Translations under genes and position numbers: made by a program | Shown: in pieces, positions 7,328-16,861 of the stretch | Layout: every line of letters starts with the position of its first letter | Position numbering within the stretch: position 1 is the first letter of the stretch | Notes under the pieces: model-generated | Told to the model about the DNA's origin: nothing | What the model saw: only the letters and a program-made list of their open reading frames with translations | The model's database searches: none | Source of the DNA: Spirulina sp. CCY15215 | GTDB lineage: Bacteria; Cyanobacteriota; Cyanobacteriia; Cyanobacteriales; Spirulinaceae | Direction of reading: 5' to 3' | Assembly: GCF_016888125.1 (NCBI RefSeq) | Contig: NZ_JACSWA010000582.1 | Location: 1-37,916, forward strand | Length of the DNA stretch: 37,916 nt

Positions 7328-7696
7328 ATGAGTACCATTTTAGTTGTTGAAGATAGCAAAACTCAGCGCTATATCATTTCTCAGTGGCTTGCAAGCAATA
7401 ATTTTACTGTGACTTCGGCTAGAGATGGAGTTGAGGCAATTCAGAAGATTAAAAAAGAGCGTCCCGATGCAATTATTCTAGACATTATCATGCCTAAGCT
7501 CAATGGCTATGAATTATGCCGCAAACTCAAGTCCCATCCCGCAACGAAACATATTCAAGTGATTCTCTGTTCTTCCAAGTCTACGGAGATCGATCGCTAC
7601 TGGGGATTGAAACAAGGTGCAGACGCATATCTTGTCAAACCGTTTAAGGCGCATGAACTTATCACTACAGTACAACATTTACTCAACTTAGATTAA
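7328..7696 (+). CDS. PilH/CheY-like single-domain response regulator
   Basis: 122 residues, one receiver domain and no output domain. ILVVEDSKTQRY holds the acidic Mg2+ pocket, ILDIIMPKLNGYE the phospho-acceptor Asp, LCSSKSTEIDRYWGLKQG the switch region, and YLVKPF the conserved Lys. The motif order, including CSSK and DRYWG(L/M)KQGADAY, is that of cyanobacterial PilH proteins, which act with PilG, CheW-like PilI, PilJ and PilL in twitching motility and phototaxis. Only a CheW-domain protein is nearby; no pilG or pilJ is in the window. The long 5' region contains a candidate sRNA and a 12-bp repeat array, so expression may be controlled there. Convergent with carB. Confidence 0.9.
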   Translation: MSTILVVEDSKTQRYIISQWLASNNFTVTSARDGVEAIQKIKKERPDAIILDIIMPKLNGYELCRKLKSHPATKHIQVILCSSKSTEIDRYWGLKQGADAYLVKPFKAHELITTVQHLLNLD

Positions 7697-7721
7697 GCAA
7701 GTAACCTAGAGATACTTTTCA

Positions 7722-7784
7722 GTAGGGTGGGCAGGGATACTAGGAGAACTTGAAAAATATTAAGAGTTTCCCGTCCCACCCTAC
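7722..7784. terminator. Long inverted repeat between the convergent receiver gene and carB
   Basis: GTAGGGTGGG-CA-GGGA (7722-7737) pairs with TCCC-GT-CCCACCCTAC (7769-7784): ten plus four base pairs flanking a two-base mismatch, with a 31-base loop. It lies in the 104-bp gap between two converging genes, so it may serve as a bidirectional terminator. The GTAGGGTGGG arm is also the sort of sequence found scattered in cyanobacterial genomes at ends of small mobile repeats, so a MITE-like origin is possible. Confidence 0.5.
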
Positions 7785-7800
7785 AGATTTAGTCAAAAAT

Positions 7801-10800
7801 TCAAACAATATAGTCTTGCAATGCTTTCACTTCCAAAGGTTGCGATCGCAAGGATTTAATTGCAGCTACAGTTGCTTTTGCCCCCGCAAGAGTGGTAATG
7901 AGAGGAATTTTGTAAGCCAAACAAGAACGACGAATTAGCATTCCATCTTCCCGGGCATCTTGTCCCGAAGGAGTATTGACAATCAGGTTGATTTTCTCGT
8001 TCTTAATGGCATCTAAAACATGAGGACGACCTTCATGCAGTTTTAACACTAATTCCGACTCTAAACCATTTTCTTGCAGAACATTATGCGTTCCCGTAGT
8101 GGCAATAATTTTGAAACCCAAATCTAAGAACTCTTTGATAATGGGAATAGCCGCAGATTTATCGCGATCGCTAACGGAAATAAAGACCGTTCCTTCTTGC
8201 GGTAATTGTTCTCCTGCTGCCATTTCTGCTTTAGCAAAGGCTTTACCAAAGTCAGAATCAATGCCCATTACTTCCCCTGTAGAACGCATTTCAGGACCGA
8301 GAAGAGTATCGGTACCGGGGAACTTTTTAAAGGGTAAAACAGCCTCTTTTACGGCAACGTGCTTAAAGGTGGGTTCTTCTGTGAAATTCAGTTCCTTTAA
8401 GGTTTTACCAGACATGACCAGAGAAGCGATTTTAGCGAGAGGAATTCCCGTTGCTTTGGAAACATAGGGAACCGTCCGAGAAGCCCGTGGATTGGCTTCT
8501 AAAATGTAAACCACATCCCCTTGAACTGCGTATTGAATGTTCATCAAACCGATAACATTTAATACTTTTGCCAGCTTCACCGTCCATGTCCGAATAATTT
8601 GTAAAGCCGTATCGGATAGAGAAGTATAGGGCAAAGAACAAGCAGAGTCTCCCGAATGAATCCCAGCTTGTTCGATATGTTCCATAATGCCGCCAATCGT
8701 TACATTTCCTTCGCGATCGGTGACACAATCAACATCAACTTCAACGGCATTTTCGAGGAATTTATCCACCAGAATAGGGTGATCGGGTTCGACTTGCACC
8801 GCAAAGGTCATGTAATGTTCTAATTCTGAGTCTGCGTAAACAATTTCCATGCCCCGACCCCCTAAAACATAAGAGGGACGAACAACGACGGGATAACCAA
8901 TTCGATTGGCAATGACCAGAGATTCTTCGTAACTGCGAGAAATGCCATTGGGAGGCTGTAAAATCTCCAGTTCGTTGAGAATTTTTTCAAATCGTTCTCG
9001 GTCTTCTGCGATATCAATGGAGTCTGGAGAAGTTCCCCAAATTTTAGTTTTGCCTGGATGTTGGTTGAGATAATTTTGTAAGGGAATGGCTAATTTTAGC
9101 GGGGTTTGTCCACCAAATTGAACGATAATTCCATCGGGTTGTTCGGCTTCAATGATATTGAGAACATCTTCTTTAGTAAGAGGCTCAAAATAGAGGCGAT
9201 CGCTGGTATCGTAGTCCGTAGAAACGGTTTCAGGATTGGAATTAACCATGATGGTTTCGTATCCTGCATCCCGAAGCGAGAAGGACGCATGACAACAGCA
9301 ATAGTCAAATTCGATCCCCTGTCCGATGCGGTTGGGTCCCCCTCCGAGAATCATCACTTTTGGTTTGTCAGAGGTGCGAATTTCTGACTCTTCCGGTTCG
9401 TAGGTGGAGTAATAATAAGGGGTATAAGCCTCAAATTCCGCCGCACAAGTATCGACTAATTTATAAACTGGATTAACCCCTAATTTTTGGCGAGAGTTGC
9501 GAACTGCATCTTCTGTTGTTTTGGTCGCAAAAGCAATTTGGCGATCGCAAAATCCTTGTTGTTTAATGAACCGCATATCTGTCGCAGAAATCTCATTTAA
9601 GGGAGTTTGCTTGAGGAAGCGTTCGGTTTTGAGTAAGTCTGCTAATTTGTCCAAAAACCAAATATCGATCGCCGTTAGGTTGTGGATTTCCTCCACGGTC
9701 ATGCCTAAAGTGAGAGCGTGATAAATACTAAAGACGCGATCGGGGTTGGGGGTGCGTAAATTAGCGCTAACTTGCGAGAGAGTGGGTAAAGGTTCGCTGC
9801 GATCGCAACCAAAACCGTAGCGTCCCGTTTCCAAGGATCGGAGGGCTTTTTGGAAGGACTCTTGGAACGTGCGTCCAATGGCCATCGCTTCCCCAACAGA
9901 TTTCATTTGGGTAGTGAGGGTGGGTTCAGAGCCAGGGAATTTCTCGAAAGCAAAACGAGGAATTTTAGTGACGACATAATCAATCGTCGGTTCAAAAGAA
10001 GCCGGGGTTTGCTTGGTAATGTCGTTGGAAATCTCGTTCAGAGTATAACCCACGGCCAGTTTAGCGGCAAATTTGGCGATGGGGAAACCCGTTGCTTTCG
10101 ACGCGAGGGCAGACGATCGCGACACCCGAGGGTTCATTTCAATGACAATTACATCCCCATTCATGGGGTTAACGGAAAATTGAATGTTAGAGCCTCCGGT
10201 TTCCACGCCAATTTCTCGGATGATGGCGATGGAATAGTCTCGCAAGCGCTGATATTCTTTATCTGTCAGGGTTTGGGCAGGAGCAACGGTAATGGAATCT
10301 CCGGTATGTACCCCCATCGGATCGAAATTTTCGATACTGCAAACAATAACTACATTATCAGCGATATCCCGCATCACTTCTAATTCGTACTCTTTCCATC
10401 CCAAAAGAGAGCGTTCGACGAGAATTTGTGACATGGGAGAGGCATCAATACCTCCCTGTGCCATTTCCTCGTATTCTTCTTGGTTGTAAGCAATTCCTCC
10501 TCCCGTACCCCCGAGGGTGAAAGCAGGACGAATAATGAGAGGATAGGAGCCAATTTCTTTGGCGATCGCCCGGGCTTCTTCTAAGTTATTGGCAATACCC
10601 GAGGGACAAACCCCTACACCGATTTTTTCCATCGCTTCTTTAAACAAGAGGCGATCTTCGGCTTTTTCAATGGCGGGGAGTTTGGCACCAATGAGTTCTA
10701 CATTATATTTCTCTAAGGTGCCATCTTTGGCCAAAGCCACAGCAAGGTTGAGGGCGGTTTGTCCCCCCATTGTCGGTAAAATAGCATCGGGGCGTTCTTT

Positions 10801-11037
10801 TTCGATCACCTTCGCGACCATTTCCGGAACGAGAGGTTCGATATAAGTGCGATCGGCGGTTTCGGGATCCGTCATGATCGTTGCTGGGTTGGAGTTAATG
10901 AGAATAACTTCATAACCCTCTTGTCGAAGGGTTTTACAGGCTTGAGTTCCTGAGTAATCGAATTCGCAGCCTTGACCGATAACGATGGGGCCCGAACCGA
11001 GGATAAGGATTTTTTTGAGGTCTTCGCGACGAGGCAT
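7801..11037 (-). CDS. carB: Carbamoyl-phosphate synthase large subunit
   Basis: Makes carbamoyl phosphate for arginine and pyrimidine synthesis, with the glutaminase CarA (not in the window). 1078 residues, full length. Start [20 protein letters not shown] at 11037. Two duplicated halves, each with an ATP-grasp core: [15 protein letters not shown] and [13 protein letters not shown] in the first half, [17 protein letters not shown] and [13 protein letters not shown] in the second. A C-terminal MGS-like allosteric domain (about 940-1078) contains [15 protein letters not shown]. No truncation or missing key residue is seen. It is transcribed alone on the minus strand, facing the receiver gene, with an 800-bp spacer upstream. 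Confidence 0.97.
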   Translation of the reverse strand: MPRREDLKKILILGSGPIVIGQGCEFDYSGTQACKTLRQEGYEVILINSNPATIMTDPETADRTYIEPLVPEMVAKVIEKERPDAILPTMGGQTALNLAVALAKDGTLEKYNVELIGAKLPAIEKAEDRLLFKEAMEKIGVGVCPSGIANNLEEARAIAKEIGSYPLIIRPAFTLGGTGGGIAYNQEEYEEMAQGGIDASPMSQILVERSLLGWKEYELEVMRDIADNVVIVCSIENFDPMGVHTGDSITVAPAQTLTDKEYQRLRDYSIAIIREIGVETGGSNIQFSVNPMNGDVIVIEMNPRVSRSSALASKATGFPIAKFAAKLAVGYTLNEISNDITKQTPASFEPTIDYVVTKIPRFAFEKFPGSEPTLTTQMKSVGEAMAIGRTFQESFQKALRSLETGRYGFGCDRSEPLPTLSQVSANLRTPNPDRVFSIYHALTLGMTVEEIHNLTAIDIWFLDKLADLLKTERFLKQTPLNEISATDMRFIKQQGFCDRQIAFATKTTEDAVRNSRQKLGVNPVYKLVDTCAAEFEAYTPYYYSTYEPEESEIRTSDKPKVMILGGGPNRIGQGIEFDYCCCHASFSLRDAGYETIMVNSNPETVSTDYDTSDRLYFEPLTKEDVLNIIEAEQPDGIIVQFGGQTPLKLAIPLQNYLNQHPGKTKIWGTSPDSIDIAEDRERFEKILNELEILQPPNGISRSYEESLVIANRIGYPVVVRPSYVLGGRGMEIVYADSELEHYMTFAVQVEPDHPILVDKFLENAVEVDVDCVTDREGNVTIGGIMEHIEQAGIHSGDSACSLPYTSLSDTALQIIRTWTVKLAKVLNVIGLMNIQYAVQGDVVYILEANPRASRTVPYVSKATGIPLAKIASLVMSGKTLKELNFTEEPTFKHVAVKEAVLPFKKFPGTDTLLGPEMRSTGEVMGIDSDFGKAFAKAEMAAGEQLPQEGTVFISVSDRDKSAAIPIIKEFLDLGFKIIATTGTHNVLQENGLESELVLKLHEGRPHVLDAIKNEKINLIVNTPSGQDAREDGMLIRRSCLAYKIPLITTLAGAKATVAAIKSLRSQPLEVKALQDYIV

Positions 11038-11849
11038 AGGAATTTGTAGAACTGAGGGTGTCTAAATCCAGACTATTCTACAGCAAGGTTCTCTTTGGGA
11101 CTGTCTGCTGTTGAATGTTTTTCGTAAATTGTCCGACAAATAAACAAGAAACGTGAAAAGAATCTACTTCCAGCAGATGAACTTATCTTCTCTTGCAGAT
11201 CTGGGGCAACGGCTGTACAATCAGAGATCCTGGAGCGGCCATTAAGCTGCACCCCTTTATGATGTATAGTCATAATGTATAGTCGATCTAGGGTCTTCTC
11301 TAACCCATATTCTTTGAGAAGATTTTAGGGTGGCTTCAGGATCGGTAATTCGTACTTATATTACTCTTGAATGTTACCAACTTAAATATCTAATTTTAAA
11401 TGCTAAACAGCTACAAACATTAGATCGGGATGAAACAATTTATTAAAAATAGACCCCAATTCAAACATACATGAATCTAATTTTCCTTTGGGATTGTTCT
11501 TTTTCCGGCTTTAATTGTTCTTTTTCTGAACTAATTTGTTCTTTTTCTGAATCAATTTATTCTTCTTCTGAACCAATTACAATCGGAGCAACCCCAAATA
11601 AAAACTTGCAATTGAAATTCTATTTAAATAGACCTTATCGGACAATATATTTGACAGTTTTAGATTGTCTAGTATCTTGAAAGTTTTCGAGTGCATTTTG
11701 TCCTTGCGCGTAGATGTAAATGCGTGTAGGTAAAAAAGGAAATAATGGGAATCCATTTTTAGCGAATTGTAACAATTTCCTGAATAGAGTCGCTAACATC
11801 TTGAATTACCGAAAAGTCGGTGGTAATTTTTATTCGGTTATTTGTTTTT
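11038..11849. other. Long AT-rich spacer upstream of carB and the NYN gene
   Basis: About 810 bp without a convincing gene. It holds a doubled decamer ATGTATAGTC (11262-11271 and 11275-11284), a TCTTCTC/GAGAAGA stem followed by TTTT (11294-11326) that could terminate a rightward transcript, and a four-copy 21-bp repeat. Short frames here (minus strand 11073-11273; plus strand 11471-11680) have no recognisable product and no good ribosome binding site. The carB promoter (leftward) and the NYN-gene promoter (rightward) should lie in it. Confidence 0.5.
11494..11577 (+). repeat. Four 21-bp tandem repeats
   Basis: Units at 11494, 11515, 11536 and 11557, each of the form TTGTTCTTTTTCTGAA followed by a variable C/T/A end (the first has CCGG, the last is ATTCTTCTTCTG). 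The period is a multiple of three and the plus strand is open here (11471-11680), giving a Cys-Ser-Phe-Ser-Glu-x-Ile heptad. No start signal or domain supports translation. Confidence 0.85.
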
Positions 11850-12368
11850 ATGCTTTATACACAAAATCGTCTATCTGTTTTTGTAGATGGAAATAATATG
11901 TTCTATGCCCAACAAAAAAACGGTTGGTTCTTCGATCCTAGGCGAGTTTTAGAACATTTCAAAAATCAGCCCAATGTGACTTTGGTTAATGCGTTTTGGT
12001 ATACGGGTTTAAAAGATCCGCAGGATCAAAGAGGATTCCGGGATGCTTTAATTAGCTTGGGTTATACGGTTCGCACGAAAATATTGAAAGAGTATTACGA
12101 TGATAATTCTGGACGCTATTCCCAAAAGGCGAATCTGGATATTGAAATTGTCGTTGATATGTTTAACACTTGCGAACAATATAATCAAGTGGTTCTCTTT
12201 AGTGGGGATGGTGATTTTGAACGCGCAATTGAATTATTGCGGTCTAAAAATACACATATTACTGTTGTTTCTACTGAAGGAATGATCGCCCGAGAATTGC
12301 GGAATGCAACGGATTGTTATATCGATCTCAATGATATTCGCGATCGCATTGAAAAATCTGATTATTAA
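11850..12368 (+). CDS. NYN-domain (LabA/DUF88-like) protein
   Basis: A single PIN-like NYN fold, predicted metal-dependent RNA processing or binding. From ATG 11850 it is 172 residues; the frame is open ten codons further to GTG 11820, but MLYTQNRLSVFVDGNNMFYA is the usual beginning. Acidic site residues are in VFVDGNN, then KANLDIEIVVDMF and LFSGDGDFERAIELL, followed by the strand ITVVSTEG. This matches the LabA family, whose founding member in Synechococcus elongatus represses clock-controlled transcription; many cyanobacteria have several paralogues of unknown role. It stands alone, with a HEAT-repeat gene 216 bp downstream on the same strand. Confidence 0.9.
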   Translation: MLYTQNRLSVFVDGNNMFYAQQKNGWFFDPRRVLEHFKNQPNVTLVNAFWYTGLKDPQDQRGFRDALISLGYTVRTKILKEYYDDNSGRYSQKANLDIEIVVDMFNTCEQYNQVVLFSGDGDFERAIELLRSKNTHITVVSTEGMIARELRNATDCYIDLNDIRDRIEKSDY

Positions 12369-12584
12369 TCTCATATTTTGCCATATACTAAGAAGGTTCT
12401 AAGGAAATGATTATCAATCCTTGTTTAATTGCACTCGAAATCCTTATTTCGCAACAAGACAATGCGAGAATTGCACGATCGCCCTAGGTAAACGGTCATA
12501 CCCAGAAACTGAATTGGACTTCTACCACCTAAAAAAAGTAGAATTGGTCATAATGGCATCATTGATAATTGTTCATTGACAAAA

Positions 12585-13778
12585 ATGCTGGAGATTTTAG
12601 CAAAAGCCAAAAGTGCAACTCAAGATCGTGATTGGTTGCAGGTGAATTATTGCTTACAGCAATTACCGTTAACCGAAGACGGAAAAACTCCCTTTGATGA
12701 GGAGTTTCTCAATTTAGCTTTAACGGTTTTGAACTATGGTGATTTTCAGGAAAGGTGGGAAATTGCCAAAATTCTCCCCAGATTTGGCGATCGCGTTATT
12801 CCTCCTCTGATCGAAATTCTTGAGGATGAGGAGATTGAGATGGAGGAACGCTGCTTTGCTGGTAGTATTTTAGGGCAATTCGATCGCCCTTTAGCGATCG
12901 AGGCGCTGATGGGGTGTTTGCAAACATCGGAAGACGAGGAATTAACCGCCATTGCTGCATCAGCCCTTGCTAATTTAGGAGAATCCGCGATCGCCACTTT
13001 AGCACACTTACTACAACAACCCGAGTCCCGTCGATTAGCAACTCAGGCACTTTCCCAGATTCGCCATCCCGCAGCGATCGAGTCATTATTAACCGTGGTC
13101 AGGGATGAAGATGCCAAAATTCGCACTATTGTTATTGAAACCTTGGGAACGATTCGCGATCGCCGTTTTATTCCTGTTTTAATCGAAGCCTTAAACGACT
13201 TGGATATAAAAGTGAGAAAAGAAGCAATTATTGCTTTGGGATTGTGGCGAGATTTGACCTCAGAATTAGATTTATTAACGCTTTTAACCCCTCGCTTATA
13301 CGATTTAAACTTAGAAATTTGTCAACAAGCGGCGATCGCGATCGGCAAGTTGAAAACCTCCGAAGCAGCCGCAACTCTCTTTCACGTCTTCCAATCTCGG
13401 GCGACTCCTATTTCCCTACAACTTACCCTCATCCGTGCTTTAGCGTGGAATGAGACAGAAGCGAGTTTAGAATACTTACACAAAATCCTCTCTTCAGAAG
13501 ACGAGGAAAAGCTATTAGAAACCATTCGCGTTTTAGGGCGAATGGAAACTCCTCACCTTAAATCTCGTGCGACTCGAGTGCTGCTTGATTTTTTCTCTTC
13601 TTCATCTCCTGCTCTCAAATCTCCTCACATTTTAAAGTATCTCATTCAAGCATGGGGACAATTGGGAGAGCCGGACGCAAGAGAGGTTTTAGTTCCCTTG
13701 CAAGATCACAATACTCCCAGCATTCGACTGCACGCGATCGCCGCCCTCGATCGCTGTCAGATTACCTCTTTAGAATAG
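12585..13778 (+). CDS. HEAT-repeat protein
   Basis: 397 residues from ATG 12585 (the frame is open three codons more to TTG 12576). The protein is a chain of ~30-residue helical hairpins: IPPLIEILEDEEIEMEERCF, AIEALMGCLQTSEDEELTAI, AIESLLTVVRDEDAKIRTIV, FIPVLIEALNDLDIKVRKEA and others, with the V-R/A-A spacing of PBS-lyase HEAT-like repeats. Such proteins in cyanobacteria include bilin lyase subunits (CpcE/F) and NblB, but the match here is to the generic scaffold fold and no phycobilisome genes are near, so no function is assigned. No signal peptide: cytoplasmic. It contains several HIP1 sites. The next gene starts 74 bp later on the same strand. Confidence 0.85.
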   Translation: MLEILAKAKSATQDRDWLQVNYCLQQLPLTEDGKTPFDEEFLNLALTVLNYGDFQERWEIAKILPRFGDRVIPPLIEILEDEEIEMEERCFAGSILGQFDRPLAIEALMGCLQTSEDEELTAIAASALANLGESAIATLAHLLQQPESRRLATQALSQIRHPAAIESLLTVVRDEDAKIRTIVIETLGTIRDRRFIPVLIEALNDLDIKVRKEAIIALGLWRDLTSELDLLTLLTPRLYDLNLEICQQAAIAIGKLKTSEAAATLFHVFQSRATPISLQLTLIRALAWNETEASLEYLHKILSSEDEEKLLETIRVLGRMETPHLKSRATRVLLDFFSSSSPALKSPHILKYLIQAWGQLGEPDAREVLVPLQDHNTPSIRLHAIAALDRCQITSLE

Positions 13779-13852
13779 GCGATCGCCGTTGCGAAAACGG
13801 TAACTCAGGCGATCGCTGGGAAGAATTACTTTATGGTAAAAGCATCATCACC

Positions 13853-15310
13853 ATGCCCTATGAAACCATGCAATTAAGAAATCTTGCCCTTACCCTTGCT
13901 TTGGGTCTTCCTCTCAGTTTAACCTCTAGCGCGATCGCCATCCCCGAATCTTCTCCTATTGTTAAACAAATTGTTAAGCAAGAAGCCCCCAGACAGATGA
14001 ATTATGTTGATTACACCTTTTATCAGCAGGTCGTGCAAAAAACCGTCGCCATGGTTTCCAACGCGCGATCGCAGACCTTAGCCCAGCAATTCGGGTTAAA
14101 TATCCTCAACGTCACTTGGGAGGATACAGGACGCTACAATAACTCTGCGGTTGGACCGAATATTAGCGATATGACCATTCAAGTACAACAGCACAATCCC
14201 CGCACAGATGAATATCAACTGCACTTAATGCCCGTCATTCGGCATCCCAATTTTACCGACAAATCCGCCGATATTCCCCTCGATCGCTTCTTTCTCCTCG
14301 CAGGTAATGAAAAAGGACAATCCTTACAAAAAGTGTCCTTACGAGAACTTTTAGGCAATCTGCGCGGTTATTTAAACCAGCCGGACTCTTGGAACAGCAG
14401 AAAAACATCCTTACTCGCCGATCGCGATACTCATGTTCTGGTTTCTGCCCAAGCCTGTTTTCTCCCCATTCCCCGAGACGGGAAAGCTGAATTTAATCCC
14501 GTTTTGTTCAATTATCAATCCTATGAGGGAGATCCCGCCGTTCTCACCATTTTAGCGACACGGGAAGGCACAAGTGTTACTGTTATTGATAATAAACGAG
14601 ATGCTTTTGACGCAGGAGGAACTTGGGGACAGCGTTTATTTTTCAACCAAAACGGCGATCGGGCTAGTTTAACGGGTCAACGTCTCAGCGACTTTCAAAC
14701 AGCAGAAGGATCGGAAAATACAACAACAGATCCCACCCCAGAAGCAGCAGGAGAAGAAGGGTTAAATATGGTAATGTTAATCCAAGTTCCCCTCAAACAG
14801 AAACAGCCCTTGCGCTTCGGATTGGGTGCTATGGACGATAATATGGTAATGTCTGAAGTTGCCCCTGAAAGCAGCGCCCGTAGCGACGTTGAGGCTGCCG
14901 TTATCGGTCACGGTGAAATTGAAGGACCCTTCACTGAAATTGACAATTTGGCGATCGAACGGGATCCAGATTTTCCCATCCGAGTCACGGTACAATTTTA
15001 CAAAGCCACCAGTAACGGGGTTGTTTCCGAACAAGATCTGCGAGAGATTAAAGAACAGATCGATCGCGTCTATGCCGATGCAGACTATGTAGGCAGTTTA
15101 GTCGTTGATGGTGAGACAGGACGACCCACAGAATACGATGGTAATAAAGTTGAACCCCCGGACTGGTGGGATGCGTTTTGGCGCAGACATGAGGGCAATA
15201 CGGGACAAACACGGGAAAAAGCGATAGAAATGTTGCGACGCTTATGGGGAGAAAATTGGCAACCGCGATCGCCCCAAGAACTGCAAGAAAAGTTAGATTC
15301 TTTGAATTGA
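13853..15310 (+). CDS. Exported protein of unknown function
   Basis: I choose ATG 13853 (MPYETMQLRN), or ATG 13868 five codons later, because a signal peptide follows directly (LALTLALGLPLSLTSSAIA, likely cut after AIA). The frame is open to 13652, but that stretch overlaps the HEAT gene and HIP1 spacer. 485 residues. Notable parts are NAVGPNISD-like N-terminal region with TIQVQQHNPRTDEYQLHLMP, a beta-rich middle (FNYQSYEGDPAVLTILATRE, then GTWGQRLFFNQNGDRASLTG) and a C-terminal part (QFYKATSNGVVSEQDLREIK, later EPPDWWDAFWRR). No membrane span after the signal. I do not recognise a named domain; a periplasmic or outer-surface location is inferred. Confidence 0.8.
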   Translation: MPYETMQLRNLALTLALGLPLSLTSSAIAIPESSPIVKQIVKQEAPRQMNYVDYTFYQQVVQKTVAMVSNARSQTLAQQFGLNILNVTWEDTGRYNNSAVGPNISDMTIQVQQHNPRTDEYQLHLMPVIRHPNFTDKSADIPLDRFFLLAGNEKGQSLQKVSLRELLGNLRGYLNQPDSWNSRKTSLLADRDTHVLVSAQACFLPIPRDGKAEFNPVLFNYQSYEGDPAVLTILATREGTSVTVIDNKRDAFDAGGTWGQRLFFNQNGDRASLTGQRLSDFQTAEGSENTTTDPTPEAAGEEGLNMVMLIQVPLKQKQPLRFGLGAMDDNMVMSEVAPESSARSDVEAAVIGHGEIEGPFTEIDNLAIERDPDFPIRVTVQFYKATSNGVVSEQDLREIKEQIDRVYADADYVGSLVVDGETGRPTEYDGNKVEPPDWWDAFWRRHEGNTGQTREKAIEMLRRLWGENWQPRSPQELQEKLDSLN

Positions 15311-15321
15311 TGATTTTAGAT

Positions 15322-15358
15322 TAACATCCTCCCCGCTCTAAAGAGACGGGGATTCCCC
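15322..15358. mobile_element. IS200/IS605-like end hairpin, isolated (tentative)
   Basis: CCTCCCCG...CGGGGATTCCCC: the arms CCCCG (15331-15335) and CGGGG (15347-15351) plus an inner TCT/AGA pair make an imperfect hairpin, preceded by TTAACATCCT. In cyanobacteria this arrangement is typical of the left or right end of IS200/IS605 elements, but no transposase gene or partner end is adjacent. It could also act as a terminator for the exported-protein gene ending at 15310. It marks the left border of the RloA/RloB operon. Confidence 0.35.
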
Positions 15359-15553
15359 AAACAAATCCAACTGAATCCCTTAGCGATCGCGCCCTGTTTG
15401 GAGATTAGATGAAGCGATCGCTACAAATCAACAAGAGATTTTCATGATCAAAAAATCAATAAAGTAATCAAAATAGAATAAAACGTTAAAATGACTGCTA
15501 AAATCATATTCCACTTTAAACCAAGAAAATAACAATAAGGATGAATTAAAATT

Positions 15554-16855
15554 ATGTTAATTGAGTTTCAGGTTGGCAATTTCTTGTCTTTTAAAAAAGT
15601 CGTTACTTTTAGCATGGTTGCCTCTGAAATTAAGAGCAAAGATTCGGATATTGATGAAAATAATGTCTTTTCAGTTGAAGAAGACTTAAGTTTATTAAAA
15701 ACAGCAGTTATTTATGGAGCTAATGCAAGTGGAAAAAGTAATCTCGCCAAAGCATTTAGCTTTATGCAAAACTTTGTGATTAATTCTTCTAAAGAGATGC
15801 AAATTACAGATGAAATTGATGTTGAACCTTTTAGATTAAGTACAGAAACAGAGCAAAAAGCATCATTTTTTCAAGCTCGTTTTTGTTTAGATAAAAAAGT
15901 TTATCGATATGGTTTTAAAGTATCTCAAAAGAAAATCATAAAAGAGTGGTTGTACTATACACCTAATATTCAAGAATACAGATTATTTGAAAGAAGTAGA
16001 AATGGTTTTAAAATAAGTCCTAAATTTTTTAAGGAAGGTATAAACTTAGATGATAAAACTAAACCAAATTCTCTATTTCTTTCTGTTTCTTCGCAATTTA
16101 ATGGTAAAGTTTCTACGCAAATTATAAGATGGTTTGCAAATTGTAGAACTATTTTTGGAGCAGGGAAATATGATAACTTATATAAACAATTTACCTTGCG
16201 AGCTTGTGAATATCCTCCAAGGAGAAAAGAAATTATTGAATTAATTAAAAATTTGGATTTATCCATTCAAGATATTGAAATTACTAAAGAAGAAATTTCT
16301 CCTAAAAATCTATTTGGTTCTAGAGAAAATTTAGTACAATCTTTGTTTTCTAAATCATTACATAATGAGTTTTTGATTCAAACATCTCACAAAAAATATG
16401 ATAAAAATAATGAAATAGTTGGATTGGAAAAATTTGATCTTGAAAAAAATGAATCTGAGGGGACGAAAAAACTGTTTTACTTTTCCGCTCTTATTTTAAA
16501 CGCTTTAAGAAATCGTCAAATTCTGATTGTAGATGAATTAGACGCTAGATTGCATCCTATTATTACGCATAAACTAATCCAGTTATTTAATTCAAATGAT
16601 TATAATCCGAAATCGGCACAACTGATTTTCACAACTCATGATATAAATTTACTCAATCCCGATTTATTTGGAAGTAGACTGTTCAGACGAGATCAAATCT
16701 GGTTTACAGAAAAGAATACCATTGGAGCAACAGATTTATATTCTTTGGTAGAATATGATATTTCAGAAGATCGGGATTTTGAGTCAGATTATATTCGTGG
16801 AAGATATGGAGCAATTCCTTTAATTGGTAATCTTTTAAAACCTTTATATAATTAA
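15554..16855 (+). CDS. AAA/ABC-type ATPase of an RloA/AbiLi defence system
   Basis: ATPase subunit of a two-gene phage-defence operon (AbiL/RloAB type). 433 residues with the layout of OLD-like ABC ATPases: a beta start (LIEFQVGNFLSFKKVVTFSM), Walker A GANASGKS at 55-62, an alpha/beta insert, a signature-like NESEGTKKLF at about 299-308, Walker B ILIVDELD at 323-330 and the His loop FTTHD at about 359-363. AAGGA precedes the ATG by about 12 bases. It is followed after 6 bp by the RloB-like gene, so they form an operon. The gene is AT-rich, Lys-codon AAA heavy and has no HIP1 site, unlike its neighbours, which suggests recent acquisition. Target and trigger are unknown. Confidence 0.88.
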   Translation: MLIEFQVGNFLSFKKVVTFSMVASEIKSKDSDIDENNVFSVEEDLSLLKTAVIYGANASGKSNLAKAFSFMQNFVINSSKEMQITDEIDVEPFRLSTETEQKASFFQARFCLDKKVYRYGFKVSQKKIIKEWLYYTPNIQEYRLFERSRNGFKISPKFFKEGINLDDKTKPNSLFLSVSSQFNGKVSTQIIRWFANCRTIFGAGKYDNLYKQFTLRACEYPPRRKEIIELIKNLDLSIQDIEITKEEISPKNLFGSRENLVQSLFSKSLHNEFLIQTSHKKYDKNNEIVGLEKFDLEKNESEGTKKLFYFSALILNALRNRQILIVDELDARLHPIITHKLIQLFNSNDYNPKSAQLIFTTHDINLLNPDLFGSRLFRRDQIWFTEKNTIGATDLYSLVEYDISEDRDFESDYIRGRYGAIPLIGNLLKPLYN

Positions 16856-16861
16856 TTAAAA

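Noticed and set aside
9850-10383. 177-codon plus-strand frame inside carB
   Set aside because: Complementary shadow of a conserved enzyme gene.
11073-11273. 66-codon minus-strand frame upstream of carB
   Set aside because: No ribosome binding site, no recognisable motif, low-quality amino acid pattern.
13652-13852. Upstream extension of the exported protein
   Set aside because: Overlaps the HEAT-repeat gene and a HIP1 spacer; a signal peptide begins directly at the later ATG.
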